Assembly: GCF_900114625.1 (NCBI RefSeq)
Contig: NZ_FOZL01000001.1
Span: forward strand, 2,852,001-2,916,000
Direction: 5' to 3'
Origin: Granulicella pectinivorans
GTDB taxonomy: Bacteria > Acidobacteriota > Terriglobia > Terriglobales > Acidobacteriaceae
DNA length: 64,000 nucleotides
Shown: one piece after another, positions 17,729 through 25,311 of the stretch
Layout: each line of letters starts with the position of its first letter
How positions within the stretch are numbered: position 1 is the stretch's first letter
Made by a program: the position numbers and the translations under genes
The notes under the pieces: generated by a model
Seen by the model: the letters and a program-made list of their open reading frames with translations, nothing else
Databases searched by the model: none
What the model was told of the DNA's origin: nothing

Positions 17729-17826
17729 AGACCTGCCGGTGGACCTGGGTTGAGCCAGGTCGGGGCAGGTCTGTGGCGGTTGCGGGTTAAATGGAAAAGC
17801 CCGGCGGGTGCCGGGCTTTTATTTTT
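17729..17826. other. Two hairpins in the leader of the minus-strand zinc-finger-like gene
   Basis: First hairpin: AGACCTGCC (17729-17737) pairs with GGCAGGTCT (17764-17772) around an inner GACCTGG/CCAGGTC stem. Second hairpin: AAAAGCCCGGC (17795-17805) pairs with GCCGGGCTTTT (17810-17820), followed on the plus strand by ATTTTTTCTC. On the plus strand this is a good terminator for an unseen transcript. On the minus strand both hairpins precede ATG 17676 and the first ends in TTTTCCTTT, so attenuation is also possible. Confidence 0.6.
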
Positions 17827-17874
17827 TCTCTGTTTATATTATATCGGGGGTGTCAAGGGGGATCAGCCTTATTG

Positions 17875-18078
17875 GGGCTCTCCGCTGCGTGTGCCGTCCA
17901 TCCTTCGGTCGAGATGACACGAGTTTTGGTAGGGTGTGGGGGGAGGACGAGCAATGGTAAGGACGGATGCGACAGCAAAACAAGCAACTGCAAGAGCGAA
18001 ATGAGGGGGTCTCTCCGCTGCGGGATGGACGATGGTGCTGTCCATCGCTTCGGTCCGAGATGACGCATCTTTTTAGGG
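17875..18078 (+). repeat. Composite dispersed repeat, two units in tandem
   Basis: Unit 1 (17875-17934) and unit 2 (18005-18078) share TCTCCGCTGCG, then the marker CTTCGGTCGAGATGAC. Unit 2 also has the hairpin GATGGAC-N9-GTCCATC. A linker of GCAACTGCAAGAGCGAAATG type joins them. Further units lie at 18481-18600 and 23664-23862. No protein is encoded. Confidence 0.8.
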
Positions 18079-18120
18079 ACGTTGAAGGTTTAAGGACAAC
18101 CAACGTCTTGAGTGTTGTGG

Positions 18121-18441
18121 TTACTTCGTTGGGGTCAAGAGTGGGAAGGGTTTGCCCCAGTCGGCGCTTAGGTCTTGCCAAGTTGGGTTCATCGCTACGA
18201 TGAGACGGATCTTCTTGATGCGAGACCAGCGCTTCAACTGCTTTTCGCGGGCTATGGCGTTGGTGATCCAGGCGAATTCTTCGTAGTAAACGAGCTTGTT
18301 GACTTTGTAACGGGCGGTGAAGGAGTCGGGGTCTTTGGCTTCTTTGTGCTGGGTTACGCGTTGTTCTATGTGGGTGGTGATGCCGATGTACAGCACCTGG
18401 AAGGTGCTTGCCATGATGTAGACGTAGGCGATTTCGGGCAT
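18121..18441 (-). CDS. GIY-YIG nuclease-domain protein, stand-alone
   Basis: A 106-residue single-domain protein of the GIY-YIG superfamily (YhbQ/UPF0213-like). The signature strands are YVYIMAS and VLYIGITT, followed by the catalytic arginine region EQRVTQHK and the metal-binding glutamate in IAREKQLKRWSR. ATG 18441 starts directly before the first strand; the frame stays open for 23 more codons upstream with no better start. There is no clear ribosome binding site. It is bracketed by same-orientation copies of the composite repeat (18005-18078 and 18481-18600), which raises the possibility of a repeat-associated mobile unit. Confidence 0.85.
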   Translation of the reverse strand: MPEIAYVYIMASTFQVLYIGITTHIEQRVTQHKEAKDPDSFTARYKVNKLVYYEEFAWITNAIAREKQLKRWSRIKKIRLIVAMNPTWQDLSADWGKPFPLLTPTK

Positions 18442-18480
18442 GCCGGGGATTGTGGCATTTCGTTTGGTGGTTGAGCAAGG

Positions 18481-18600
18481 ATAAACAACGGCAGGAACAG
18501 GCAACCGCAAAAGCGAAATGCGGGGGTCCCTCCACTGCGCGATGGACGATGGTGCTGTCCATCGCTTCGGTCGGGATGACGCGCTTTTTTGGCGGGTGGA
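18481..18600 (+). repeat. Composite dispersed repeat, third unit
   Basis: Contains the linker GCAACCGCAAAAGCGAAATG, then TCCCTCCACTGCG, the hairpin GATGGAC-N9-GTCCATC and CGCTTCGGTCGGGATGAC. It is nearly identical to 17982-18078 and in the same orientation, on the other side of the GIY-YIG gene. Confidence 0.8.
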
Positions 18601-18613
18601 TCGTTGTTAAAAC

Positions 18614-18708
18614 AGGCAACGGCAAGTGCAACCGCAACTGCCACCTCAACTGCAACTGCAACTGCCACCGCAACTGCCACCGCGACTGCAACTGCAACTG
18701 CAACTGCC
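18614..18708 (+). repeat. Hexanucleotide tandem array (GCAACT-type)
   Basis: About 95 bases made almost only of GCAACT and variants (GCCACC, GCGACT, CTCAAC). It ends 16 bases from the stop codon of the purine permease. It is too short-period and spacer-free for CRISPR. The unit matches the GCAAC-rich linker found between the composite repeats, suggesting local expansion of that linker. Confidence 0.9.
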
Positions 18709-18724
18709 TTTGGTTCAGGGATTC

Positions 18725-20047
18725 TTAGGCGGTTTTGAGGTAGATGAAGCGGGAGAGGAAGAGGAGGGCGAGGAGGTAGAGCATCCAGTGCTGGCGGCGG
18801 CCTCGGCCGGTTGCGACTTCGAGGAGGGCGAAGCTGATGATGCCGAAGCTCAGGCCGGTGGCGATGGAGTAGGTGAGGGGGATCGTGATTAAGGTGAGGA
18901 AGCTGGGGATGGCTACTCGGGGCTCTTCCCAGTCGATGCGGGCGGCTCCGGCGACCATGAGGGCTCCTACGAGGATGAGGGCGGGGGCGGTGGCGAAGTC
19001 GGGGATGGCGCCGACCAGGGGGGCTACGAAGATGGCGGCCAGGAAGAGGACGCCGGTGGTGATGGCGGTGACGCCGGTGCGGCCTCCGGCGGCTACTCCG
19101 GCGCTGGACTCGATGTAGCTGGTGACGGTGCTGGTGCCGGCGAGGGAGCCTACTACTGTTGCTGTCGCGTCGGCGAAGAAGATCTTGTCGAGGCGGGGGA
19201 TGGTGTGGTCGGGGGCGATGAGGCCGGCGCGTTCGGTGACGGCTACCAGGGTGCCGATGTTGTCGAAGAGATCGACGAAGAGGAAGACGAAGATGATCTC
19301 GAGGGCGTTCATGCGGAGAGCGCCGCGGAGGTCGAGGTGGAAGGCGGTGTCGCGGATGGCCATGGGGTTGAAGGTGGACGGGTGCCACTGGACCTGGTGG
19401 AAGGCTATGCCGACGGCCAGGGTGGCGAGGACTCCGATGAGCATGGAGGCTTTGACTTTGTAGGCTTGCAGGATGGCGATGAGGACGATGCCGAAGAGGG
19501 CGAGTTGCACGGTGTGGGCGTGCATGTCGCCGAGGGTGACGGTGGTGGCGGGGGAGGGGACGATGATGCCGGAGTTGCGGAGACCGATGAAGGCGATGAA
19601 GAGTCCGATGCCTCCGGCGACGGAGGCGTGGAGCTGGTAGGGGATGGCGCCGACGAGCTTTTGGCGGATGCCTCCGAAGGTGAGCAGGAGGAAGATGATG
19701 CCGGAGAGGAAGACGGCTCCGAGGGCGGTTTGCCAGGGGATGCCCATGCCCTTGACGACGGTGTAGGTGAAGTAGGCGTTGAGGCCCATACCGGGGGCGA
19801 GGGCGAGGGGGTAGTTGGCGATGCTGCCCATTAAGATGGAGCCGAAGGCGGCGCAGAGGCAGGTGGCCGTGGTGATGGCCGCGAGGGGCATGCCGGTTTG
19901 CGAGAGGATGGCGGGGTTCACGAAGATGATGTAGGCCATCGTGATGAAGGTAGTGAGGCCGGCGAGGATCTCGGTGCGCCAGGTGGTGTTGTGGGCGGTG
20001 AAGGCGAAGTGGGTTTCCAGGCGTTGGCGCAGGGTGTTTGTGGGCAT
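18725..20047 (-). CDS. NCS2-family purine permease (AzgA/PbuG-like)
   Basis: A 440-residue inner-membrane symporter for guanine, hypoxanthine or adenine. It opens with EILAGLTTFITMAYIIFVNP, the classic AzgA-branch signature, and contains LALAPGMGLNAYFTYTVV and the late SYIESSAGVAAGGRTG. Start ATG 20047 is chosen because it places MPTNTLRQRLE before the first helix; the frame is open 24 codons further but overlaps the divergent cupin gene. The two genes diverge from a 52-base gap. Which purine is moved cannot be told. Confidence 0.92.
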   Translation of the reverse strand: MPTNTLRQRLETHFAFTAHNTTWRTEILAGLTTFITMAYIIFVNPAILSQTGMPLAAITTATCLCAAFGSILMGSIANYPLALAPGMGLNAYFTYTVVKGMGIPWQTALGAVFLSGIIFLLLTFGGIRQKLVGAIPYQLHASVAGGIGLFIAFIGLRNSGIIVPSPATTVTLGDMHAHTVQLALFGIVLIAILQAYKVKASMLIGVLATLAVGIAFHQVQWHPSTFNPMAIRDTAFHLDLRGALRMNALEIIFVFLFVDLFDNIGTLVAVTERAGLIAPDHTIPRLDKIFFADATATVVGSLAGTSTVTSYIESSAGVAAGGRTGVTAITTGVLFLAAIFVAPLVGAIPDFATAPALILVGALMVAGAARIDWEEPRVAIPSFLTLITIPLTYSIATGLSFGIISFALLEVATGRGRRQHWMLYLLALLFLSRFIYLKTA

Positions 20048-20099
20048 GGGATAGAGGCAGGATAGCCTAGGAAGAGGATTTCGCAAGGGGGATTCGTTC

Positions 20100-20579
20100 G
20101 TGACGGCTGAAGAGATCAAGAGTGTGCTGGGTTTGGTGCCGCATCCGCGGGAGGGTGGGTGGTTTGTGCGGACGTGGGAGGCGTCGCAACAGATTGAAGG
20201 GCTGGAGCGGCTGACGGGGACGGCGATCTACTATCTGCTGGAGCCGGACACGTTTAGCGAGATGCATCGCCTGAAGTCGGATGAGGTATTTCATCTGTAT
20301 GCGGGGGATGCGGTGGAGCAGATGCAGCTTTTTCCGGATGGGACGGGGAAGCGGGTGGTGATTGGGATGGATCTGCGGGCGGGGCAGAGGCCGCAGGTGG
20401 TGGTGGAACGCGGGGTCTGGCAGGGGGCGCGGCTGGTGGAGGGTGGGAGCTGGGCTTTGATGGGGTGCACGGTTTGTCCGGGGTTTGCGTTTGAGGACTA
20501 TGAGGATGGAGGGGCGGAGGAGCTGGTTCGTGGGTGGCCGGAGTTTGAGGGGATGATTCGCGGGTTGACGCGGAAGTAA
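20100..20579 (+). CDS. Cupin-fold protein of the DUF985 family
   Basis: A 159-residue single-cupin protein. LVPHPREGGWFVRTW, TAIYYLLEPDTFSEMHRLKSDE and the late LMGCTVCPGF are the family's conserved blocks; the His and Glu in MHRLKSDEVFH would bind metal. The biochemical role of this family is not established, although a sugar-epimerase-like fold is known. The start is GTG 20100; there is no strong ribosome binding site. It diverges from the purine permease. Confidence 0.88.
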   Translation: MTAEEIKSVLGLVPHPREGGWFVRTWEASQQIEGLERLTGTAIYYLLEPDTFSEMHRLKSDEVFHLYAGDAVEQMQLFPDGTGKRVVIGMDLRAGQRPQVVVERGVWQGARLVEGGSWALMGCTVCPGFAFEDYEDGGAEELVRGWPEFEGMIRGLTRK

Positions 20580-20613
20580 CGGGGCGCATCCTATGAGCGA
20601 GGAGATTTAGACC

Positions 20614-21237
20614 ATGGCTAAGGAACTGTCGGTGCGGGGCGGGGGCGCTTTGAAGAAGGCTGCCAAGAAGACGGCGTTGAAGAAGTCGGCGAAGAAGAGT
20701 GCTTTGAAGAAGGCTCCGGGGAAGAAGGCGGCTAAGAAGGTGCCTGGGAAGAAGTCCGCGGGGAAGAAGGCGGCGAAGAAGGTTGCGATGAAGCTGGTGG
20801 GAAGCGACGCGCGGGCGTTTCATCATCTGCAGCGGGCTTCGGCGGTGATTTCGCTGCTGGAGGGCGAGTCGGGTGGGGATCTGCGGATGCTGCTGGAGGT
20901 GGGGGTGGCGCGATATCGAGATGAGGAGGATGGTGCGGCTGGGTTGCTGCGGGCGGCCGAGCATCTGGCGATGGCCGGGCTGTATGCGGCCCGGGCGATG
21001 CATCGTCTGGATGTGAGGGAGCCTGCGGCAGGCGAGGTGGAGAGGCTGATCGACCGGGTGGCGGTGAAGGTAGATGAGTTGGATGAGTCGGAGGAGGCTG
21101 TCGGGTTTGAGGCGCGGCTGCCGCTGATGGCTGGGGAGCTACTGGGGCGGGCGGAGGCGGCAGCGGATCAGGATCTGCATCTGGCGTGGGAGCTGGCGAT
21201 GGCGGCGGATGGGATCTGCGAGGGGCTGGAAGGATAG
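20614..21237 (+). CDS. Histone-H1-like lysine-rich protein with an unknown C-terminal domain
   Basis: A 207-residue protein. Residues 14-60 are lysine/alanine/proline-rich (repeats of the KKAAKK and KKSALKK kind), like bacterial H1-like DNA-binding tails. Residues 65-207 are acidic and helical, with HHLQRASAVISLL, LLRAAEHLAMAGLYAARAM and a C-terminal helix that I do not recognise. It might be a nucleoid-associated protein whose tail binds DNA. It follows the cupin gene by 34 bases with a GAGGAG site. A hairpin follows. Confidence 0.75.
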   Translation: MAKELSVRGGGALKKAAKKTALKKSAKKSALKKAPGKKAAKKVPGKKSAGKKAAKKVAMKLVGSDARAFHHLQRASAVISLLEGESGGDLRMLLEVGVARYRDEEDGAAGLLRAAEHLAMAGLYAARAMHRLDVREPAAGEVERLIDRVAVKVDELDESEEAVGFEARLPLMAGELLGRAEAAADQDLHLAWELAMAADGICEGLEG

Positions 21238-21242
21238 GCTCT

Positions 21243-21279
21243 GTCCCGCCGGATGGGTCGGAGATCTGTCCGGCGGGAC
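21243..21279 (+). terminator. Hairpin after the histone-like gene
   Basis: A perfect 11-bp stem GTCCCGCCGGA / TCCGGCGGGAC (21243-21253 with 21269-21279). There is no long T-tract after it, so termination is likely but not certain. Confidence 0.6.
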
Positions 21280-21300
21280 GGTTTGCGGTAGTCTTTCAGG

Positions 21301-21819
21301 ATGAATCTTGCACCGGTTTTGGAGACGGAGCGCCTGCGCCTGCGGGGGCATGGGGTGGAGGACTATGGACGGTTGGCGGAGCTTTGGGGGGATCCGCGGA
21401 CGGTGGCGTTCATTGGGCGGAAGCCATCGAACGGTGAAGAGGCTTGGGCTCGGCTGCTGCGTTATGCGGGGCTTTGGGCGCTGCTGGGGTATGGGTATTG
21501 GGTGGTGGAGGACAAGGCCACGGGCAAGTATCTGGGAGAGTGCGGATTTGCGGAGTATCGGCGGGAGATTGAGCCGTCGATTGTGGGGAGGCCTGAGGCG
21601 GGGTGGGTGTTCTCTCCGGCGGCGCATGGGAAGGGATATGCGACAGAGGCCATGCGGGCAGTGCTGGCGTGGGGGCGGGAGCGGTTTGGGGATGACGGGG
21701 CGGTGTGTCTGATCGATCCTGAGAATCGCGGGTCGCTGCGGGTGGCGGAGAAGCTGGGTTTTGTGGAGGAGACGCGGGTGATGTTTCGGGGGCATGAGAC
21801 GGTGGTGCTGGGGCGGTAG
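21301..21819 (+). CDS. GNAT acetyltransferase, RimJ/RimL-like
   Basis: A 172-residue GCN5-type acetyltransferase. LETERLRLRGHGVEDYGRLAELWGD is the usual RimJ/L opening, the acetyl-CoA loop is AAHGKGYATEAM, and IDPENRGSLRVAEKLGF is the last conserved motif. It probably acetylates a small molecule or a protein N-terminus. It lies 21 bases past a hairpin, so it may start its own transcript; it is not obviously tied to mraY downstream. Confidence 0.9.
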   Translation: MNLAPVLETERLRLRGHGVEDYGRLAELWGDPRTVAFIGRKPSNGEEAWARLLRYAGLWALLGYGYWVVEDKATGKYLGECGFAEYRREIEPSIVGRPEAGWVFSPAAHGKGYATEAMRAVLAWGRERFGDDGAVCLIDPENRGSLRVAEKLGFVEETRVMFRGHETVVLGR

Positions 21820-21919
21820 GCGGGGTGGCGCAGTGGATAACTCGTTGGAGGAAAGCGGGGACGCGGCGGTTTCGGGCTAGTAAGATACGGGTGGGTTGCG
21901 ATGCCCGCGAGGCGATACT

Positions 21920-23056
21920 TTGCTCTATTGGCTGCTGTACCAGAAGCTTTTTCCCTACTTCAAGATCCTTCGGATCTTCCGGTATCTGACGTTCCGGACG
22001 GTGTTTGCGAGTCTGACGGCGCTGCTGATCGGGCTGCTGATTGGGCCGTTCGTGATTGAACGGCTGCGGCAGTTTCAGATTGGTCAATATATTCGCGAGG
22101 ATGGGCCGCAGTCTCACCAGAAGAAGGGCGGCACGCCGACGATGGGCGGGGTGCTGATTGCGATTTCGATTCTGGTGCCTACGCTGCTCTGGTCGGACCT
22201 GGGGAATCCCATGGTCTGGATCGTGGTTCTGTCGACGATGGCGTTCGGGGCGATCGGGTTTGCGGACGACTACATCAAGGTCGTACACAAGCATAACCAG
22301 GGGTTGACGGGGCGGCAGAAGCTGTTCTTCCAGTTCACGGCCAGTTTTCTGGTGGCGGCGGTGCTGGTGTGGATGCAGACGAAGGGGATGTACTCGACGC
22401 GGTTGGTGGTGCCGTTTCTGAAGAACTTTCGGCCGAACCTGATTATCGACAGTCTGCGGCATGTGCCTCACCTGGGATGGCTGGCGTTTTTTCCGTTTGT
22501 GATCTTCGTGATGATCGTGATTACGGGGGCGAGCAATGCGGTCAATCTGACGGATGGTTTGGATGGTCTGGCGATCGGATGCACGATTATTGCGGCCGGT
22601 GCGCTCACCGTGTTGACGTATGTGAGCGGGCACTCGGTGTTCTCGGACTATCTGGAGATGCAGCGGATGCCTCTGGTGAGTGAGCTGACTGTGTTTTGCG
22701 GGGCGATGGTGGGGGGGAGTATCGGGTTTCTTTGGTACAACGCGCATCCGGCGGAGATCTTTATGGGGGATGTGGGATCGCTGGCGCTGGGGGGTGCGAT
22801 CGGGACGGTGGCGGTGATCATCAAGCAGGAGTTGCTGCTCCCGTTTATTGGGGGCGTGTTCATTCTGGAGATGCTGAGCGTGATCCTGCAGGTGGGGAGC
22901 TATAAGCTGCGGAATGGGAAGAGGATCTTCCGGATGGCTCCGCTGCACCACCACTTTGAGTTGATGGGGTGGAGTGAGTCGAAGGTGATTGCGCGGTTCT
23001 GGATTATGGCTTTGGTGTTTGCGCTTTTGGCTTTGACGACTTTGAAACTGCGGTAG
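21920..23056 (+). CDS. mraY: Phospho-N-acetylmuramoyl-pentapeptide transferase
   Basis: Makes lipid I from UDP-MurNAc-pentapeptide and undecaprenyl phosphate at the inner membrane. Ten or so helices are visible, with GGTPTMGG, the active-site aspartates in GFADDYIKV and NLTDGLDGLAIG, and the MAPLHHHFEL motif. TTG 21920 (giving MLYWLLYQKLFPYF) is preferred because the family normally starts there and CGAGG lies before it; an earlier TTG at 21896 adds eight unconserved residues. murE and murF are not upstream, and an opposite gene lies between it and murD. Confidence 0.95.
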   Translation: MLYWLLYQKLFPYFKILRIFRYLTFRTVFASLTALLIGLLIGPFVIERLRQFQIGQYIREDGPQSHQKKGGTPTMGGVLIAISILVPTLLWSDLGNPMVWIVVLSTMAFGAIGFADDYIKVVHKHNQGLTGRQKLFFQFTASFLVAAVLVWMQTKGMYSTRLVVPFLKNFRPNLIIDSLRHVPHLGWLAFFPFVIFVMIVITGASNAVNLTDGLDGLAIGCTIIAAGALTVLTYVSGHSVFSDYLEMQRMPLVSELTVFCGAMVGGSIGFLWYNAHPAEIFMGDVGSLALGGAIGTVAVIIKQELLLPFIGGVFILEMLSVILQVGSYKLRNGKRIFRMAPLHHHFELMGWSESKVIARFWIMALVFALLALTTLKLR

Positions 23057-23627
23057 GAATTGGGCTTGGCCAATTTTCAAATGAGACCACGACCCCATCC
23101 TGACTCTTTATGGGGGTAGCTCCATCGTAGCTTGCGATGCGGACGGTGACGTGCGAGGAATCGTGCCATTGCACTTCAAAGTTCTTGCGGATTCCGTTGG
23201 CTTCGGGTAGCTGGTGGTAATGGGAGTAGAGGCTGTTTGCCGCTTTGTTTTTCGGAAGCTGCTGTTTTGATCCCAGGAGTGAGACGAGCAGCGAGAAGTC
23301 GGTGGTTGCGCCGCAATCAAAGTTGTAAACAACGATTTTGTGTTTGGCATCAGGCGAAGCGACTTCGGTGACGTGGTCCGTGCCGCACAGAGGTGAGAGC
23401 GCATAGTTTAGAAACATGCCGCCAGCGAAGACGAGAACAGAGAGAGTCCCGGCTGCCCAATACATTCCTAGGAGTGGAGATTTCCATGTGTAACTTGCAC
23501 GAAGAGCGGGCAGACGTAGGATAAGCAGCATGATGGCGTAGATTGGCGTGCAGATGGCAGCTGTAATGGCTAGAGCGGTGCCGAGACTGTAACCAACGGC
23601 TGAAAACATGTCTTGCCAGTCTTCCAT
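23004..23627 (-). CDS. Membrane protein of unknown function
   Basis: A 207-residue protein with two hydrophobic segments in the first 75 residues (near 15-38 and 53-75) and a non-cytoplasmic domain. It contains SPDAKHKIVVYNFDCGATTDF, a CGATT motif I recall from other small membrane-anchored proteins without assigned role. Its last 17 codons overlap the end of mraY on the opposite strand. It sits between mraY and murD, where the ancestral cluster would have none. Confidence 0.65.
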   Translation of the reverse strand: MEDWQDMFSAVGYSLGTALAITAAICTPIYAIMLLILRLPALRASYTWKSPLLGMYWAAGTLSVLVFAGGMFLNYALSPLCGTDHVTEVASPDAKHKIVVYNFDCGATTDFSLLVSLLGSKQQLPKNKAANSLYSHYHQLPEANGIRKNFEVQWHDSSHVTVRIASYDGATPIKSQDGVVVSFENWPSPIPTAVSKSSKPKAQTPKP

Positions 23628-23663
23628 CGTGCTCTATTTTTAGCAGATGCGTGGCATAGTCAC

Positions 23664-23862
23664 GGGAGATAGGGGAAACTTTCCCATTGCGCGATGGACG
23701 ATGATGCTGTCCACCGCTTCGGTCGAGATGACGTGATTTTTTTTGGGGGGGCGTAGAAGAACAAGCAACGGCAAAGGCAGAAGCAGATTCCCTTCGGGAA
23801 TGACAACAAAAGGTGCAAAGACGACCAGGATCGCAGATTGCCCTCGGAAGTGACAAACAACG
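23664..23862 (+). repeat. Composite dispersed repeat, fourth unit, with TTCCCTTCGGGAA elements
   Basis: 23690-23740 carries GCGATGGACG, GTCCACC and CGCTTCGGTCGAGATGAC as in the 18-kb copies. A GCAACGGCAAAGGC linker follows, then the hairpin ATTCCC-TTC-GGGAAT and TGACAAC (23786-23807), then a degenerate second copy (23834-23862). The region separates the minus-strand membrane protein from murD and must contain any murD promoter. Confidence 0.75.
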
Positions 23863-23886
23863 GGGCGGATGTTTTAGGCTGTACGC

Positions 23887-25269
23887 ATGGAACTTAAGGG
23901 CAAGAAGGTACTGGTGGTGGGGTTGGGGCGGTCGGGGATGTCGGCGGCTCGGTTTCTGCGGGGGCAGGGAGCTAAGGTCACGGTGTCCGATTCGCGGAGC
24001 GCGGCTGCGCTGGCGAAGGATATTCCGGAACTGCTCGAGGCTGGGATCATGGTGGAAGCGGGTGGGCATGGGCTGCTTACATTTCGGCGGCAGGATCTGA
24101 TTGTGATCTCGCCTGGGGTGCCTCTCGATACGCCGGAGGTGAAGCAGGTGGCGGCGCTGGGGACGCCGGTGATCGGGGAGCTGGAGCTGGCTTTCCGGTT
24201 TCTGCAGGGGAAGGTTGTGGCCATTACGGGGTCGAATGGGAAGACGACCACGACGACGCTGGTGGGGAAGATCTTTGAGGATGCAGGGCTGCCGACGCAG
24301 GTGGGCGGGAATATCGGGCTGCCAGTGGTCGAGCTGATTGGGGCGGACTCGGGCGAGACCTGGGATGTGCTGGAGGTTTCGAGCTTTCAGTTGGAGACGG
24401 TCGATGAGTTCAAGCCTAAGATTGCGGCGGTGCTGAATTTGACTCCGGACCATCTGGATCGGCATGGGACGTTCGCCAACTACGCGGCGGCGAAGAAGAG
24501 GATTACGGAGAACCAGACGAGCGACGATTTTCTTGTGCTGAATGCGGAGGATAAGGAGACGCAGATGTTCGCCGCGAAGACGAAGGCGCAGATCTTCTGG
24601 TTCAGCGGACGGAGGCCGATCAAGCAGGGCGCGTTTGTGCATGGGGAGTCGGTGGTGTGGATGCCTTCGGAGGGCGGGAAGGCCGAGCCGGTGATGCCGG
24701 TTGCGGAGATTCCGTTGAAGGGGGCGCACAATGTGGAGAATGTGCTGGCGGCGGTGACGATCGCTCGGCTGGCGGGGATTTCGAGTGAGTCGATTCGGAA
24801 GACGGTTGGAGAGTTTAAGGCTGTCGAGCACCGGCTGGAGCTGGTGAAGACGATCAATGGGGTGGAGTTCTATAACGACTCGAAGGCGACCAATGTGGAC
24901 GCGACGATGAAGGCGTTGGCTTCGTTCTCGAAGGGGGTACACCTGATTTTGGGAGGGAAGGACAAGGACTCGGATTATTCGCTGCTGAGCGATTTGATCC
25001 GCGAGAGGGTTAACTTTGTTTACACCATTGGTTCTGCCGCGGAAAAGATTGAGCGGCAACTGGCTGGTGTGGCGAAGATAGAGTCTGCCGGAATATTGGA
25101 AGTTGCTGTTGCACGGGCGAAAGAGCGGGCTGTGCCGGGGGATGTTGTGTTGTTGGCTCCGGCTTGTTCGAGCTTCGACCAATTTGAGAACTATGAACAC
25201 CGGGGGAGAGAGTTTCGCCGGTTGGTGTTAGCAGAGACAAAAGCAAGAGCAGGTTCCCTTCGGGAATGA
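23887..25269 (+). CDS. murD: UDP-N-acetylmuramoylalanine-D-glutamate ligase
   Basis: Adds D-glutamate to UDP-MurNAc-L-Ala in the cytoplasm. The N-terminal Rossmann motif is VVGLGRSGMSAARFL, the ATP loop is ITGSNGKTTTTTLVG, and NLTPDHLDRHG, EFKAVEHRLE and FYNDSKATNVDAT are the Mur-ligase invariants. The final residues, AETKARAGSLRE, are encoded by a dispersed repeat (25230-25274) that supplies the stop codon. The 460-residue length is otherwise normal. It is followed by ftsW after 42 bases. Confidence 0.95.
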   Translation: MELKGKKVLVVGLGRSGMSAARFLRGQGAKVTVSDSRSAAALAKDIPELLEAGIMVEAGGHGLLTFRRQDLIVISPGVPLDTPEVKQVAALGTPVIGELELAFRFLQGKVVAITGSNGKTTTTTLVGKIFEDAGLPTQVGGNIGLPVVELIGADSGETWDVLEVSSFQLETVDEFKPKIAAVLNLTPDHLDRHGTFANYAAAKKRITENQTSDDFLVLNAEDKETQMFAAKTKAQIFWFSGRRPIKQGAFVHGESVVWMPSEGGKAEPVMPVAEIPLKGAHNVENVLAAVTIARLAGISSESIRKTVGEFKAVEHRLELVKTINGVEFYNDSKATNVDATMKALASFSKGVHLILGGKDKDSDYSLLSDLIRERVNFVYTIGSAAEKIERQLAGVAKIESAGILEVAVARAKERAVPGDVVLLAPACSSFDQFENYEHRGREFRRLVLAETKARAGSLRE

Positions 25270-25274
25270 CAACC
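25230..25274 (+). repeat. TTCCCTTCGGGAA repeat running into the 3' end of murD
   Basis: Contains GCAAGAGCAG, the hairpin TTCCC-TTC-GGGAA and TGACAACC, matching 23771-23807. The TGA inside the GGGAATGAC motif is the murD stop codon. Linker-like GCAACAGCAAGGGGC follows before ftsW. Confidence 0.75.
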
Positions 25275-25311
25275 AAAGAGGCAACAGCAAGGGGCATGGG
25301 AGCGGGGCGGG

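Noticed and set aside
18614..18708. CRISPR array
   Set aside because: The period is six bases with no spacers and no cas genes nearby.
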